Part shown: piece by piece, positions 36,307-46,553 of the stretch
How the letters are laid out: the number at the start of each line of letters is the position of its first letter
Position numbering within the stretch: the first letter of the stretch is position 1
DNA from: Elioraea thermophila (ex Habib et al. 2022)
Lineage (GTDB): Bacteria; Pseudomonadota; Alphaproteobacteria; Acetobacterales; Acetobacteraceae
Length of the DNA: 64,000 nt
Assembly (NCBI RefSeq): GCF_003336755.1
Contig: NZ_QMDI01000005.1
Location: 186,001 to 250,000 of the forward strand
Reading direction: 5' to 3'
The notes under the pieces: model-generated
Seen by the model: only the letters and a program-made list of their open reading frames with translations
Told to the model about the DNA's origin: nothing
The model's database searches: none
Program-made: the position numbers and the translations under genes

Positions 36307-37143
36307 ATGGACGGCACCGTCGCGACCGCACCGAAACGCTGGGTGGATACGCTGCCCGCCCTGCTCGAGGTGAACAACATCGAGGTCGTCTACAACGACG
36401 TCATCCTCGTCCTGCGCGGTCTGTCGCTGAAGGTGCCCGAGGGCAAGATCGTCGCCCTGCTCGGCGCCAATGGGGCCGGCAAGTCGACCACGCTGAAGGC
36501 GATCTCGGGCCTGCTGAAGACCGAGGAGGGCGAGATCACGCGCGGCGAGATCCGATTCGCCGGCGAACGGATCGACGGCCTCGATCCCGATCGCATCGTG
36601 CGCAAGGGAATCTTCCAGGTGATGGAAGGACGCCGGATCGTCGCCGACATGACGCCGCACGAGAATCTCCGCCTCGGTGCCTTCACCCGTTCCGACTCCG
36701 AGGTGAAGGCGGACATCGAGCGTGTCTACGCGTATTTTCCGCGCCTGAAGGAACGCACCGGTCTCGCCGGCTACCTCTCAGGGGGCGAGCAGCAGATGCT
36801 GGCCATCGGCCGCGCGCTGATGGCGCGCCCGAAGCTCATCCTCATGGACGAACCCTCGATGGGCCTCTCGCCGCTGCTGGTGAAGGAGGTGTTCGGCATC
36901 ATCCGTCGGCTGAACGAGGAGCTCGGCATCACCATCCTGCTCGTCGAGCAGAACGCGCGCATGGCCCTCTCCGTCGCCTCGTACGGTTACGTGATGGAAC
37001 AGGGCAAGATCGTGCTCGACGGCACCGCGGAGGAGCTTTCCGCCAACGAGGATGTGAAGGAATTCTACCTCGGCGGCCACGGAACGGAGCGCAAGCGATT
37101 CAAGAACCTGAAGTCCTACAAGCGCCGCAAGCGCTGGCTGTGA
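36307..37143 (+). CDS. livF: Branched-chain amino acid-type ABC transporter ATP-binding protein LivF
   Basis: This 278-residue ATPase has Walker A GANGAGKST near 54-62, signature LSGGEQQMLAIGRAL and Walker B LILMDEPSMGLSP. It has two departures from ordinary LivF: an N-terminal lead of about 20 residues and a C-terminal basic tail rich in Lys/Arg/Tyr ([10 protein letters not shown] at the end). The tail may contact the partner ligase or membrane, but this is speculative. The stop overlaps the GTG of the PaaK-like gene. Confidence 0.93.
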   Translation: MDGTVATAPKRWVDTLPALLEVNNIEVVYNDVILVLRGLSLKVPEGKIVALLGANGAGKSTTLKAISGLLKTEEGEITRGEIRFAGERIDGLDPDRIVRKGIFQVMEGRRIVADMTPHENLRLGAFTRSDSEVKADIERVYAYFPRLKERTGLAGYLSGGEQQMLAIGRALMARPKLILMDEPSMGLSPLLVKEVFGIIRRLNEELGITILLVEQNARMALSVASYGYVMEQGKIVLDGTAEELSANEDVKEFYLGGHGTERKRFKNLKSYKRRKRWL

Positions 37144-38402
37144 GCGCGCCGGGAAGCAGGGCGGCGATGGCGGAACACTTCGACGCGCTCGAGACGCGTG
37201 ACCCGGAGGAGCGCGAACGGGCGCTGATGCGCGCCCTCGCCGCCCAGGTCGCGCACGCCAAGGCGAACACGCCGCACTACGCGAGGCTGCTGGCCGAAGT
37301 CGATCCCGAAACGGTGCGCTCGCGCGAAGCGCTCGCCCGCCTGCCGCTGACCCGCAAGTCGGAGCTGATCGCGCTGCAGGCGCAACGCCCGCCCTTCGGT
37401 GGTCTCGCCGCGCTGCCGCCCTCCGGGCTCAAGCGGCTCTTCGTCTCCCCGGGCCCGATTTACGACCCCCAAGGCGACTCGCCCGACTATTTCCGCTTCG
37501 CCCGCGCCCTGTTCGCCTGCGGCATCCGGCGGGGGATGCTCGTGCACAACACCTTCGCCTATCACTTCACGCCGGCCGGCTTCATGTTCGACGAGGCGGC
37601 GCGGGCGCTCGGCTGCCCCGTCATTCCCGCCGGGCCCGGCAACACCGAACTGCAGGCGCGCGCCATCGCGCACTATCGCCCGGCGGCCTATGTCGGCACG
37701 CCCGACTTCCTGAAGACCATCCTCGAGAAGGCGGACGAGCTCGGCCTCGATGCCTCCTCGATCCGATACGGGCACGTCACGGCCGGGCCTTTCCTCCCGT
37801 CCTTGCGCGCTTGGTATGCCGAGCGCGGGCTGACCGTGCTGCAATCCTACGGCACGGCCGATCTCGGCCTCGTCGCCTACGAGACGGAGGCCCGCGAGGG
37901 CCTGATCCTCGACGAGCACGTCATTGTCGAGATCGTCCGCCCCGGCACCGGCGACCCGGTGCCGGAGGGCGAGGTCGGCGAAGTCGTGGTGACCTTGCTC
38001 TCCGAGGCCTATCCGCTGATCCGCTTCGCCACCGGCGACCTGTCGGCCATCCTCCCCGGCCTCTCCCCCTGCGGGCGAACCAACGCGCGCATCCGGGGAT
38101 GGCTGGGACGCGCCGACCAGGCGACGAAGGTGAAGGGGCAGTTCGTCCGTCCCGAACAGGTGGCCGAACTCGCCCGCCGCTTCCCGGACCTCGGCCGGCT
38201 GCGCCTCGTCGTCGAGCACGCGAACGGCACGGACGCGATGACCCTGCATGCGGAGAGCCCCGCCCCTTCGCCCGACCTCGAGGCGCGGCTCGCCGAGGCG
38301 CTGCAGGCCGTGATGCGCCTGCGCGGCGGTGTTGCGCTGCACCCGCCCGGCACCCTGCCGAACGACGGCAAGGTGATCGACGATCGCCGCCCCCCGCCCT
38401 AA
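37140..38402 (+). CDS. PaaK-like phenylacetate--CoA ligase family protein
   Basis: This 420-residue AMP-forming enzyme matches the PaaK family in length and order. It has an N-terminal helical part ([19 protein letters not shown]), [10 protein letters not shown] in the P-loop position, [14 protein letters not shown] as the adenine motif and [10 protein letters not shown] with the ribose-binding Asp. It should ligate CoA to an aromatic or related acid. The start is GTG overlapping the livF stop. A second Met at residue 10 is possible. It is the second CoA ligase of this operon, so the transporter may serve more than one acid. Confidence 0.85.
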   Translation: MSAPGSRAAMAEHFDALETRDPEERERALMRALAAQVAHAKANTPHYARLLAEVDPETVRSREALARLPLTRKSELIALQAQRPPFGGLAALPPSGLKRLFVSPGPIYDPQGDSPDYFRFARALFACGIRRGMLVHNTFAYHFTPAGFMFDEAARALGCPVIPAGPGNTELQARAIAHYRPAAYVGTPDFLKTILEKADELGLDASSIRYGHVTAGPFLPSLRAWYAERGLTVLQSYGTADLGLVAYETEAREGLILDEHVIVEIVRPGTGDPVPEGEVGEVVVTLLSEAYPLIRFATGDLSAILPGLSPCGRTNARIRGWLGRADQATKVKGQFVRPEQVAELARRFPDLGRLRLVVEHANGTDAMTLHAESPAPSPDLEARLAEALQAVMRLRGGVALHPPGTLPNDGKVIDDRRPPP

Positions 38403-38435
38403 ATCTTCGACCGCGACGCGACCAGGATCAGCCCC

Positions 38436-39611
38436 GTGACGATCCCCAACGCCCCGGCCTTCCTCGAGTTCGACCACGGCGAGGACATCGCCGCGCTGCG
38501 CGACACGGTGCGCCGCTTCGCCGACGACCGCATCGCGCCGATCGCGGCCGAGATCGACCGCAGCGACGAGTTCCCGCGCCACCTCTGGCCAGAGATGGGA
38601 GAGTTGGGCCTGCACGGTATCACCGTCGAGGAGGACTATGGTGGCGCGAACATGGGCTACCTCGCGCATTGCGTGGCGATGGAGGAGGTGAGCCGCGCCT
38701 CCGCCGCGGTCGGCCTCTCCTACGGTGCCCATTCCAACCTCTGCATCAACCAGATCCGACTCAACGGCACGGAGGAGCAGAAGCGGCGCTACCTGCCCAA
38801 GCTCGTCTCCGGCGAGCATCTCGGCGCACTGGCGATGAGCGAGCCGAACGCGGGCTCCGACGTGGTGTCGATGCGGTTGCGCGCCGACAAGCGCGGCGAC
38901 CGCTACATCCTCAACGGCACCAAGCTGTGGATCACCAACGCGCACTACGCCGACGTGCTGGTCGTGTACGCCAAGACCGACCCGGCGGCCGGCAAGGACG
39001 GCATCACCGCCTTCATCGTCGAGCGCGGCTTCAAGGGCTTCCGCCCGGCGCAGAAGCTCGACAAGCTCGGCATGCGCGGCTCGCCGACGAGCGAGATCGT
39101 GTTCGAGGACTGCGAGGTGCCGGAGGAGAACGTGCTGGGTCGCGTCGGCGGCGGCGTGCGCGTCCTGATGAGCGGGCTCGATTACGAACGCGCGGTGCTC
39201 GCCGCAGGGCCCTTGGGAATCATGCAGGCCTGCCTCGACGTCGTGCTGCCTTACGTCCACCAGCGCGAGCAGTTCGGCAAGCCGATCGGCGAGTTCCAGC
39301 TGATCCAGGCCAAGCTCGCCGACATGTACACGACGTTCAGCGCGGCGCGGGCCTATGTCTACGCCGTCGCCCAGGCCTGCGACCGCGGCCGGGTGAGCCG
39401 CAAGGATGCCGCCGGCGCCATCCTGTTCGCCGCCGAGGCGGCGACCCGCATGGCGCTCGATGCGATCCAGATCCTCGGCGGCAACGGCTACATCAACGAC
39501 TATCCGACGGGGCGTCTGCTGCGCGACGCCAAGCTCTACGAGATCGGCGCCGGCACCTCCGAGATCCGGCGCATGCTGATCGGGCGCGAGCTGTTCCGCG
39601 AGACCGCGTGA
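38436..39611 (+). CDS. ivd: Isovaleryl-CoA dehydrogenase
   Basis: This 391-residue acyl-CoA dehydrogenase oxidises isovaleryl-CoA to 3-methylcrotonyl-CoA with FAD, the third step of leucine catabolism. The IVD-specific catalytic Glu is in [14 protein letters not shown] near residue 246. The usual late Glu of other family members is replaced, since the sequence reads [12 protein letters not shown], as in [16 protein letters not shown] and [17 protein letters not shown] are the family FAD motifs. GTG start, 33 bases after the paaK-like gene. The stop overlaps the GTG of mccB. Confidence 0.95.
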   Translation: MTIPNAPAFLEFDHGEDIAALRDTVRRFADDRIAPIAAEIDRSDEFPRHLWPEMGELGLHGITVEEDYGGANMGYLAHCVAMEEVSRASAAVGLSYGAHSNLCINQIRLNGTEEQKRRYLPKLVSGEHLGALAMSEPNAGSDVVSMRLRADKRGDRYILNGTKLWITNAHYADVLVVYAKTDPAAGKDGITAFIVERGFKGFRPAQKLDKLGMRGSPTSEIVFEDCEVPEENVLGRVGGGVRVLMSGLDYERAVLAAGPLGIMQACLDVVLPYVHQREQFGKPIGEFQLIQAKLADMYTTFSAARAYVYAVAQACDRGRVSRKDAAGAILFAAEAATRMALDAIQILGGNGYINDYPTGRLLRDAKLYEIGAGTSEIRRMLIGRELFRETA

Positions 39612-41215
39612 CGCGCCTCCTCTCCTCCGTCTCCACGCGCGACGAGACCTTCCGCGCCTACGCGGCGCACAATCGCGCGCTGGTTGCAACCTTGCGCGAA
39701 CGGCTCGCGACCGTCGCGCAAGGCGGGCCGCCGGCGGCACGGGAGCGGCACCGCGCGCGCGGCAAGCTGCTGGTGCGCGAGCGTATCGAACGTCTGGTCG
39801 ATCCGGGCAGCGCCTTCCTCGAACTCTCCCCACTCGCCGCCTGGGGTCTCTATGGGGGCGAGATCCACGCCGCCGGCATCGTCACCGGCATCGGTCGGGT
39901 GGCGGGAAGGGAGTGCATGATCGTCGCCAACGACGCGACCGTGCAGGGCGGCACCTACTTCCCGCTCACCGTGAAGAAACACCTGCGCGCGCAGGAGATC
40001 GCGGAAGCGAACCGTCTCCCCTGTCTCTACCTCGTCGACTCCGGAGGGGCGCACCTGCCGCACCAGGACGAGATCTTTCCGGACCGCGATCATTTCGGTC
40101 GCATCTTCTACAACCAAGCGCGCATGTCCGCCCTCGGCATCCCCCAGCTCGCCGTGGTCATGGGCTCCTGCACCGCGGGCGGCGCCTACGTACCCGCGAT
40201 GAGCGACGAGAGCATCATCGTCAAGGAACAGGGTACGATCTTCCTCGGCGGCCCGCCGCTGGTGAAGGCCGCGACGGGCGAGGTGGTGACGGCGGAGGAG
40301 TTGGGCGGGGCCGACGTGCACACGCGCCTCTCGGGGGTGGCGGATCATTTCGCGGAGAACGACGCGCACGCCCTCGCGCTTGCCCGCCGCCTCGTCTCAC
40401 GGCTCGGTTCGCGCAAGGGCATCGCCCTCGACCTGCGCGACCCCACCCCACCGGCCTACGACCCGGAGGAGATCCTCGGCATCATCCCGCCCGACGTGCG
40501 CACCCCGTACGAGGTGCGCGAGGTGATCGCCCGCCTCGTCGATGCCTCCGAGTTCGACGAGTTCAAGGCGCGCTACGGCACCACCATCGTCTGCGGCTTC
40601 GCACGGATCTGGGGCTATCCCGTGGGCATCATCGCCAACAACGGCATCCTGTTCTCGGAATCCTCGCTGAAGGCGGCGCACTTCGTCGAACTCTGCAGCC
40701 AGCGCGGCATTCCGCTCCTCTTCCTGCAGAACATCGCGGGTTTCATGGTCGGCAAGACCTACGAGAACCGTGGCATCGCCAAGGACGGGGCGAAGCTCGT
40801 CACCGCGGTCGCCACCACGGCCGTGCCGAAGTTCACCGTGCTGATCGGCGGGTCGTTCGGCGCCGGCAACTACGGCATGTGCGGGCGGGCCTACGCGCCG
40901 CGCTTCCTGTTCACCTGGCCGAACAGCCGCATTTCGGTGATGGGCGGCGAACAGGCGGCCACCGTGCTCGCCACCATCCGCCGCGACAACCTCGCGCGTC
41001 AGGGCATCGCCTGGCCGGCCGAGGAGGAGGAGGCGTTCAAGGCACCGATCCGCGAGAAGTACGAACGCGAGGGCGACCCCTATTACGCCACCGCCCGGCT
41101 GTGGGACGACGGCATCATCGAACCGCCGCGCACACGCGAGGTGCTGGCACTCGCCCTTTCCGCCGCGCTGAACGCGCCGATCGAAGCCACGCGCTTCGGC
41201 GTCTTCCGCATGTGA
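39608..41215 (+). CDS. mccB: 3-Methylcrotonyl-CoA carboxylase beta (carboxyltransferase) subunit
   Basis: This 535-residue subunit transfers carboxyl from biotin to 3-methylcrotonyl-CoA. It has N- and C-terminal carboxyltransferase domains. [25 protein letters not shown] is the MCC-type N-domain block. [27 protein letters not shown] and [16 protein letters not shown] form the C-domain oxyanion holes. The exact block wording favours MCC over propionyl- or geranyl-CoA carboxylase. GTG start overlaps the ivd stop. The alpha subunit starts 8 bases after its stop. Confidence 0.94.
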   Translation: MTRLLSSVSTRDETFRAYAAHNRALVATLRERLATVAQGGPPAARERHRARGKLLVRERIERLVDPGSAFLELSPLAAWGLYGGEIHAAGIVTGIGRVAGRECMIVANDATVQGGTYFPLTVKKHLRAQEIAEANRLPCLYLVDSGGAHLPHQDEIFPDRDHFGRIFYNQARMSALGIPQLAVVMGSCTAGGAYVPAMSDESIIVKEQGTIFLGGPPLVKAATGEVVTAEELGGADVHTRLSGVADHFAENDAHALALARRLVSRLGSRKGIALDLRDPTPPAYDPEEILGIIPPDVRTPYEVREVIARLVDASEFDEFKARYGTTIVCGFARIWGYPVGIIANNGILFSESSLKAAHFVELCSQRGIPLLFLQNIAGFMVGKTYENRGIAKDGAKLVTAVATTAVPKFTVLIGGSFGAGNYGMCGRAYAPRFLFTWPNSRISVMGGEQAATVLATIRRDNLARQGIAWPAEEEEAFKAPIREKYEREGDPYYATARLWDDGIIEPPRTREVLALALSAALNAPIEATRFGVFRM

Positions 41216-41223
41216 GCGGTGCG

Positions 41224-43242
41224 ATGTTCCGTTCCCTGCTGGTGGCGAACCGGGGCGAGATCGCGGTGCGCATCATGCGCACCGCGCGCCGCATGGGGCT
41301 GCGCTGCATCGCCGTCTATTCCGAGGTCGATCGCGACTCGCTCCACGTCACAGCGGCCGACGAGGCGCACCCGATCGGGCCCGCCCCGCCCGCCGACAGC
41401 TATCTGCGGATCGAGCGCATCGTCGAGGTGGCGCGACGGGCGGGCGCGGAGGCGATCCACCCCGGTTACGGGTTCCTCGCCGAGAATGCGGCCTTCGCCG
41501 AAGCCTGCGCCGCGGCGGGCATCGTCTTCGTCGGCCCGCCGGCGGCGGCGATCCGGGCCATGGGCGACAAGGCGCGCGCGAAGGCGCTGATGCGCGAGGC
41601 CGGTGTGCCCGTCGTGCCGGGCTACGACGGCGAGGACCAGTCGGACGCGCGCCTGGCCGAGGAGGCGATGCGGATCGGCTTCCCCGTGCTGATCAAGGCG
41701 GCAGCCGGCGGTGGCGGGCGGGGCATGCACGTCGTCGAGCGGGCGGAGGATTTCGCCGAGGCGCTCGCCGCCGCACGGCGCATCGCGCGCTCCGCCTTCG
41801 GCGACGATCGCGTGCTGCTCGAGCGCTACCTCGCCAAGCCGCGACACATCGAGGTGCAGGTGCTGGCCGATGCGCACGGCACCGTCATCGACCTCGGCAC
41901 GCGCGACTGTTCGGTGCAGCGTCGCTACCAGAAGATCATCGAGGAAGCCCCCGCCCCCGCCCTGGCGGAGAGCCGCCGGCGCACGATCGCCGATGCCGCC
42001 GTTGCCGCCGCGCGCGCCGTCTCCTACCGCAACGCCGGCACGGTGGAGTTCATCGCCGAAGGTGATGCGTTCTTCTTCATGGAGATGAACACGCGCCTGC
42101 AGGTGGAACATCCCGTCACCGAGATGATCGCGGGGCTCGATCTCGTCGCCTGCCAGCTCCGCCTCGCCGCCGGCGAGCGCCTGCCTTTCGCCGCCTGCCC
42201 GCCGCTCGCCGGCCATGCGATCGAGGCGCGGCTCTGTGCCGAGGATCCGGCCGCCGATTGGCGCCCGGCGACGGGACGCATCGTTCGCCTCGCCTTCCCC
42301 GACCACGAGGGCGTGCGGATCGACAGTGGGGTGCGCGAGGGCGACACCGTGACACCGTTCTACGATTCGCTGCTCGCCAAGATCATCGCGCACGGGCCCG
42401 ACCGCGCGACCGCGCTGCGCCGGCTTGCCGGCGCCCTCGAGGCGACGGTCATCGACGGAGTGGCGACCAATCTTCTCTTGCTGCGGCGTATCGTCGCGCA
42501 CGAGGCCTTCCGGTGCGCCGAGCTCTCGACGCGTTTCCTCGCCGACCATGCGGAGGACCTACTCGCGGCCTCCCGCACCGCGCCCGATCGCGTGCTGATC
42601 GCTGCCGCAGCCGCGGTGCTGGTCGACGAGATCGAGCGGGCGGAGCGCACGGCCCGAACCTCGGCCGACCCCCACTCACCCTGGGTCGCCTTGCGCGGCT
42701 GGCGCCTGCACGGCACGGCGGTGTCGGAGACCGCGTTCGATCAGGACGGCCGAGTGCGGTGGGTGCGCGCGGAATGGCACGACGGGTACTGGCGGCTGCG
42801 TTTCGGCGACGAAAACGAGGCGGACACCGAGGTCGTGCTGCGCGCACGGCGCGAGGCGGAGCACGACCTGCTGCGCCTCGAGGTCGATGGCGTGGTCGGC
42901 CGGGCGCGCGTCCGTCGTTACGGCGACGAGATCGTGGTGACGCTCGCCGACGGCACCACGGGAACGGTGCGGATCCGCCACCCCCTGGGCGGAACGGGGG
43001 GGGCGGCGGCTGCGACGGGCTCCGTCACCGCACCCATCCCGGGCCGGGTGGTGCGCGTGCTCGTCTCGCCCGGCCAGGTGGTGGCACGCGGCGAGACCTT
43101 GCTCGTGCTCGAGGCGATGAAGACCGAACTCCGCCTCGCAGCACCCTGCGACGGCGTGGTGCAGCGGCTCAGCGCCTCGGTGGGCGACCTCGTGGCGGAA
43201 GGAACGGAGCTCGCCTTCGTCGCCGCCGGCGAGGGGGACTGA
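41224..43242 (+). CDS. mccA: 3-Methylcrotonyl-CoA carboxylase alpha (biotin carboxylase/BCCP) subunit
   Basis: This 672-residue subunit carboxylates biotin with ATP and bicarbonate. The biotin carboxylase domain fills residues 1-445 (LVANRGEIAVRIMRTAR, GGGGRGM, EMNTRLQVEHPVTE). A linker domain follows, and the C-terminal biotinyl domain carries the biotin Lys in LEAMKTE near residue 638. It assembles with the beta subunit into the holoenzyme. The operon ends here. The next two enzymes of leucine breakdown (methylglutaconyl-CoA hydratase and HMG-CoA lyase) are not adjacent. Confidence 0.94.
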   Translation: MFRSLLVANRGEIAVRIMRTARRMGLRCIAVYSEVDRDSLHVTAADEAHPIGPAPPADSYLRIERIVEVARRAGAEAIHPGYGFLAENAAFAEACAAAGIVFVGPPAAAIRAMGDKARAKALMREAGVPVVPGYDGEDQSDARLAEEAMRIGFPVLIKAAAGGGGRGMHVVERAEDFAEALAAARRIARSAFGDDRVLLERYLAKPRHIEVQVLADAHGTVIDLGTRDCSVQRRYQKIIEEAPAPALAESRRRTIADAAVAAARAVSYRNAGTVEFIAEGDAFFFMEMNTRLQVEHPVTEMIAGLDLVACQLRLAAGERLPFAACPPLAGHAIEARLCAEDPAADWRPATGRIVRLAFPDHEGVRIDSGVREGDTVTPFYDSLLAKIIAHGPDRATALRRLAGALEATVIDGVATNLLLLRRIVAHEAFRCAELSTRFLADHAEDLLAASRTAPDRVLIAAAAAVLVDEIERAERTARTSADPHSPWVALRGWRLHGTAVSETAFDQDGRVRWVRAEWHDGYWRLRFGDENEADTEVVLRARREAEHDLLRLEVDGVVGRARVRRYGDEIVVTLADGTTGTVRIRHPLGGTGGAAAATGSVTAPIPGRVVRVLVSPGQVVARGETLLVLEAMKTELRLAAPCDGVVQRLSASVGDLVAEGTELAFVAAGEGD

Positions 43243-43264
43243 TCGCGCCCGCGCCCGCGCCCGC

Positions 43265-43624
43265 TCAGTGCACCGAAACGATCCGGAAGACGAGGCTTTC
43301 GCCGTTCGTCTCGCGCACCGTCACGTACTCGCCCGGCCGGAACACATGGCCCTCGAGACGATAGAGCGGCTCGTCGTCGGCCTCGCCCGGTTCGTACGAG
43401 AAGGCCCAGCCATGCCGGCCATGGATCAGCTCGCCCACCTTGTCCGGCTCGTTCTTCCAGAACCGGCGCACCGTGCAGTCGTGCCGGCGCTGGCGCCAGG
43501 TCTCGACGTCGAGATGCCCATCCGGCGTCAGCGGGACGTGCAGCTCGTAGCCGCGCTCGTTCGACCCCTCCGGGAAGCCGGGGTTGCGGGCCAGCAGCAT
43601 GCGCACCGTGTAGAGGCGGGACAT
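43265..43624 (-). CDS. Conserved-looking hypothetical protein
   Basis: I do not assign a function to this 119-residue soluble protein. It starts MSRLYTVRMLLARNPGFPEG at ATG 43624, with a strong GGGAGGAG ribosome site. A longer reading from 43660 is unnecessary. It is beta-rich, with many charged and aromatic residues. The segment FRPGEYVTVRETNGESLVFRI near the C terminus looks like a small beta-barrel strand set. It ends 22 bases from the convergent mccA stop. Confidence 0.75.
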   Translation of the reverse strand: MSRLYTVRMLLARNPGFPEGSNERGYELHVPLTPDGHLDVETWRQRRHDCTVRRFWKNEPDKVGELIHGRHGWAFSYEPGEADDEPLYRLEGHVFRPGEYVTVRETNGESLVFRIVSVH

Positions 43625-43685
43625 CGCGGTCTCCTCCCAAGCTTGCTTGCCGCCCGGCACGCGAGCCCGTCAAGGGGACCGGGGC

Positions 43686-45599
43686 TCAGATCGCCACCCG
43701 CACGCCGAGTTCGACCACGCGGTCGGAGGGAATGCGGAAGAATTCGGTGGCCGGCACGGCGTTGCGCGCCATCACCAGGAACAGCCAGTGCCGCCAAAGC
43801 GGCATCTTCGGCACCTGCGCCGGCACCACCGTCTCGCGGCCGAGGAAGAAGCTCACCTGCATCGCGTCGAACGGCTCGCCGAAGGGGCGGAGTTCGGCGA
43901 GCGCGCGCGGGATGTTGGGCTGCTCCATGAAACCGTAGTGCAGGATGATGCGCAGGATCCCCGGCGCGAGTTCCGTCACCTCGGCCCGCCGCTCGGCCGG
44001 CACGGTCGGCACGTCCTCGGTGACGACGGTGATGAACAGCACCCGCTCGTGCAGCACGCGGTTGTGCTTGAGGTTGTGCAGGAGCGCGTTCGGCACGTAG
44101 TCCGGGTTGCCGGTCATGAAGGCGGCGATGCCGGGAACGCGGATGATGTGCCGGCTCTCCGGCAGGCGGGCGAGGAAGGAGGCAAGCGGCAGGCTGTCGC
44201 TGCGCCAGCGCTCGAACATCAGGTCGCGCCCGCGCTTCCACGACGTCATCAGCGCGAACAGGGCGAGCCCGAGCAGGAGCGGGAACCACGCCCCGTCGGG
44301 GATCTTGAGCAAGGTGGAGGCGAGGAAGGAGAGGTCGACGAGCAGGAACGGGCCGAACGCAGCCGCGACCAGCGGCACGGGCCAGCCCCAGAGCCGAAGC
44401 GCGACCGCAGCACCGAGCAGCGTGCCGCAGACGAAGGTCCCCGTCACCGCCAGCCCATAGGCGGCGGCGAGACGATCGGCGGAGCGGAAGGAGAGCACCA
44501 GCAGCACCACCGCGACGAACAGGGCGGCGTTCACCTGCGGCATGTAGATCTGCCCGCGCTCGTCCGACGAGGTGTGGCGGACGGTGAGGCGCGGGGAGAA
44601 GCCGAGCAGCATGGTCTGCCGCGCGATCGAGAACGCCCCCGAGATCACCGCCTGGCTCGCGATGATGGTGGCGGCGGTGGCGAGGAAGACGAGCGGCAAG
44701 CGCAGCCACTCCGGGGCCAGCAGGTAGAACGGATTGGCGATCGCCTCCGGGTCGTCGAGCAGGAGCGCGCCCTGGCCGAAGTAGTTGAGGAGAAGGGCGG
44801 GCAGCACGACCAGGAGCCAGGCGAGGCGGATCGGGCGTCGGCCGAAGTGCCCCATGTCGGCGAACAGCGCCTCCGCCCCCGTCACCACCAGCACCACCGC
44901 GCCCAGCACGGCGAAGGCGGCGAAACCGTGCTCCCAGGCGAAGCGGGCGGCATGGTGCGGGCTCAGCGCGAACAGGATGTCGGGGCGCACCGCGATCTCG
45001 ACCGCACCGAGGGCGGCGATGGTGAGGAACCAGACGAGGGTGATCGGCCCGAACACCGCCCCCACCTGGCCCGTGCCGCGGCGCTGGACCCCGAACAGGG
45101 CGGCGAGCACGAGCAAGGAGAGCGGCACCACCGCCTGCTCGAAGGTCTCGTCCACCACGGCGAGTCCCTCGATCGCCGACAACACGGAAATGGCCGGGGT
45201 GATCGTGCACTCGCCGAAGAAGAGGCTCGCCCCGAAGATTCCGACCAAGGCCGCCCAGCGCTTCAGCCTGCCGTCGGGTAGGGCGCGCTGCGCGAGCGCC
45301 ATCAGGGCGAGGATGCCGCCTTCGCCGCGGTTGTCGGCGCGCAGCAGCACGACGACGTACTTCAACGTGACGACCAGGATCAGCGCCCAGGTGACGAGGC
45401 TGAGCACGCCGAGGATGTCGCCGGGGACGGGGCCGACGCCGGGGGTCTGGGTCAGCGCCGCGCGCAGGGCGTAAAGCGGGCTGGTGCCGATGTCGCCGAA
45501 CACCACGCCGAGGGCGGCGAGGGCGAGGGCGAACAGGGGAGAGCCCGATCCGGTCGCGGCAACGGCGGGCAGAGCCGTGCTTTGTGCGGGCGCGTTCAC
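43686..45599 (-). CDS. kup: Kup-family potassium uptake transporter
   Basis: This 637-residue K+:H+ symporter has about 12 membrane helices in the first 440 residues and a cytosolic C-terminal domain. It opens [22 protein letters not shown], the Kup signature, and includes [11 protein letters not shown] and [21 protein letters not shown]. The C-terminal region ends [18 protein letters not shown], as in Kup. GTG start. It lies 61 bases downstream of the hypothetical gene at 43624 in opposite reading order on the same strand. Confidence 0.95.
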   Translation of the reverse strand: MNAPAQSTALPAVAATGSGSPLFALALAALGVVFGDIGTSPLYALRAALTQTPGVGPVPGDILGVLSLVTWALILVVTLKYVVVLLRADNRGEGGILALMALAQRALPDGRLKRWAALVGIFGASLFFGECTITPAISVLSAIEGLAVVDETFEQAVVPLSLLVLAALFGVQRRGTGQVGAVFGPITLVWFLTIAALGAVEIAVRPDILFALSPHHAARFAWEHGFAAFAVLGAVVLVVTGAEALFADMGHFGRRPIRLAWLLVVLPALLLNYFGQGALLLDDPEAIANPFYLLAPEWLRLPLVFLATAATIIASQAVISGAFSIARQTMLLGFSPRLTVRHTSSDERGQIYMPQVNAALFVAVVLLVLSFRSADRLAAAYGLAVTGTFVCGTLLGAAVALRLWGWPVPLVAAAFGPFLLVDLSFLASTLLKIPDGAWFPLLLGLALFALMTSWKRGRDLMFERWRSDSLPLASFLARLPESRHIIRVPGIAAFMTGNPDYVPNALLHNLKHNRVLHERVLFITVVTEDVPTVPAERRAEVTELAPGILRIILHYGFMEQPNIPRALAELRPFGEPFDAMQVSFFLGRETVVPAQVPKMPLWRHWLFLVMARNAVPATEFFRIPSDRVVELGVRVAI

Positions 45600-45742
45600 G
45601 GCGCGGCCCTATACACCCGGAGCCCCCCGGGGAGGAAAGTCCCTCGCCGCGGGGGCAGACCTGCGCGGGCGGCGCGAGCCTCGGTCCCCCGCCGGCGCGG
45701 AGGGTGCTACAAGCCCGCCCGACCACCCCAGGACCGGAGACG

Positions 45743-46471
45743 ATGAGCCTCGGATTGCGCGAAGCCCGCCGGGCGGAACGGCGCCGACGTCGGCAACGCA
45801 ACCTGCTGATCCTGCTGGTGCTCGGCGCCCTGATCGGCCTGGGCGCGCTCGCCTACGAGACCGGCAGTCGACTCGCCCAACTGGAGACGGATGCCCTGCG
45901 CGGCGAGATCGAGGGCTTGCGTCGCACCATCGCCGGGCTCGAGCAGGCCCGCGCCGCGACGGAGGCTCGTCTGCGCGAGACGGAGGCGCGGCTGGCCGAG
46001 CGCGAAGCGGCCTACGCGCGCGACGTGCCCTCGGGGGCGGGGCGGGAGCTCTATGCCCTGATCCAGCAGAGGCTCGGCGAGGGGCTCAGCCCCGACCGGC
46101 TCGCGCTCGTGCTGCGCAACGCCACCGCCGGCACGCGCTGCGAGCCGGAGATCGAGACCCGGCGCTTCCTGCTCGCCACCCCGATCGCGCGTGGTGGGGC
46201 CAACGCGGTGACGATGAGTGGCGGCATCGTGATCACCGGCGAGGGGGTGTCGGCCCGCGCGGCGGACGGCTCACCGCACGCTTGGTTCGACCCGGCCCAG
46301 CCGGTAACCATCGCCGCCATCCAGCCGGGCGGGGCGCGCACCGAGGCACAGGGCGTGCTGCCGGTCGCCTTCTCGGTCGTGCGCGGCGCAACCGAGCATC
46401 GCTTCGTCGTGTCGGCGAGCGACCTCAGGGGGTTCGTGCAGGTGGCGGCGGAGCGCTGCGCCTATCCCTGA
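45743..46471 (+). CDS. Membrane-anchored coiled-coil hypothetical protein
   Basis: I do not recognise this 242-residue protein. It has a very basic N terminus (REARRAERRRRRQRN), one membrane helix at about 20-38 and a long heptad-like coiled coil at about 42-95. A C-terminal globular domain with two Cys (GTRCEPEIE, AAERCAYP) follows. The topology places the C-terminal domain outside the cytoplasm. GGAGACG-type ribosome site precedes the ATG. It stands alone between kup and the rpsA operon. Confidence 0.72.
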   Translation: MSLGLREARRAERRRRRQRNLLILLVLGALIGLGALAYETGSRLAQLETDALRGEIEGLRRTIAGLEQARAATEARLRETEARLAEREAAYARDVPSGAGRELYALIQQRLGEGLSPDRLALVLRNATAGTRCEPEIETRRFLLATPIARGGANAVTMSGGIVITGEGVSARAADGSPHAWFDPAQPVTIAAIQPGGARTEAQGVLPVAFSVVRGATEHRFVVSASDLRGFVQVAAERCAYP

Positions 46472-46553
46472 GGCGCCCGCTCCGACCGTTCGCGCTGCCC
46501 CCTCACCCCGTGCCCGCCCCGCCCGCCGGCGGCTCGGGCGCGCGGCCGCGCTC

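Noticed and set aside
37116-39833. 905-codon antisense open frame across paaK-like and ivd
   Set aside because: Same explanation: two well-supported genes lie on the plus strand, and the frame has no recognisable motif or ribosome site.
45633-45650. GAGGAAAGTCC motif resembling the RNase P RNA core upstream of kup
   Set aside because: The gap is only 143 bases, far too short for RNase P RNA, and no other conserved element is present.
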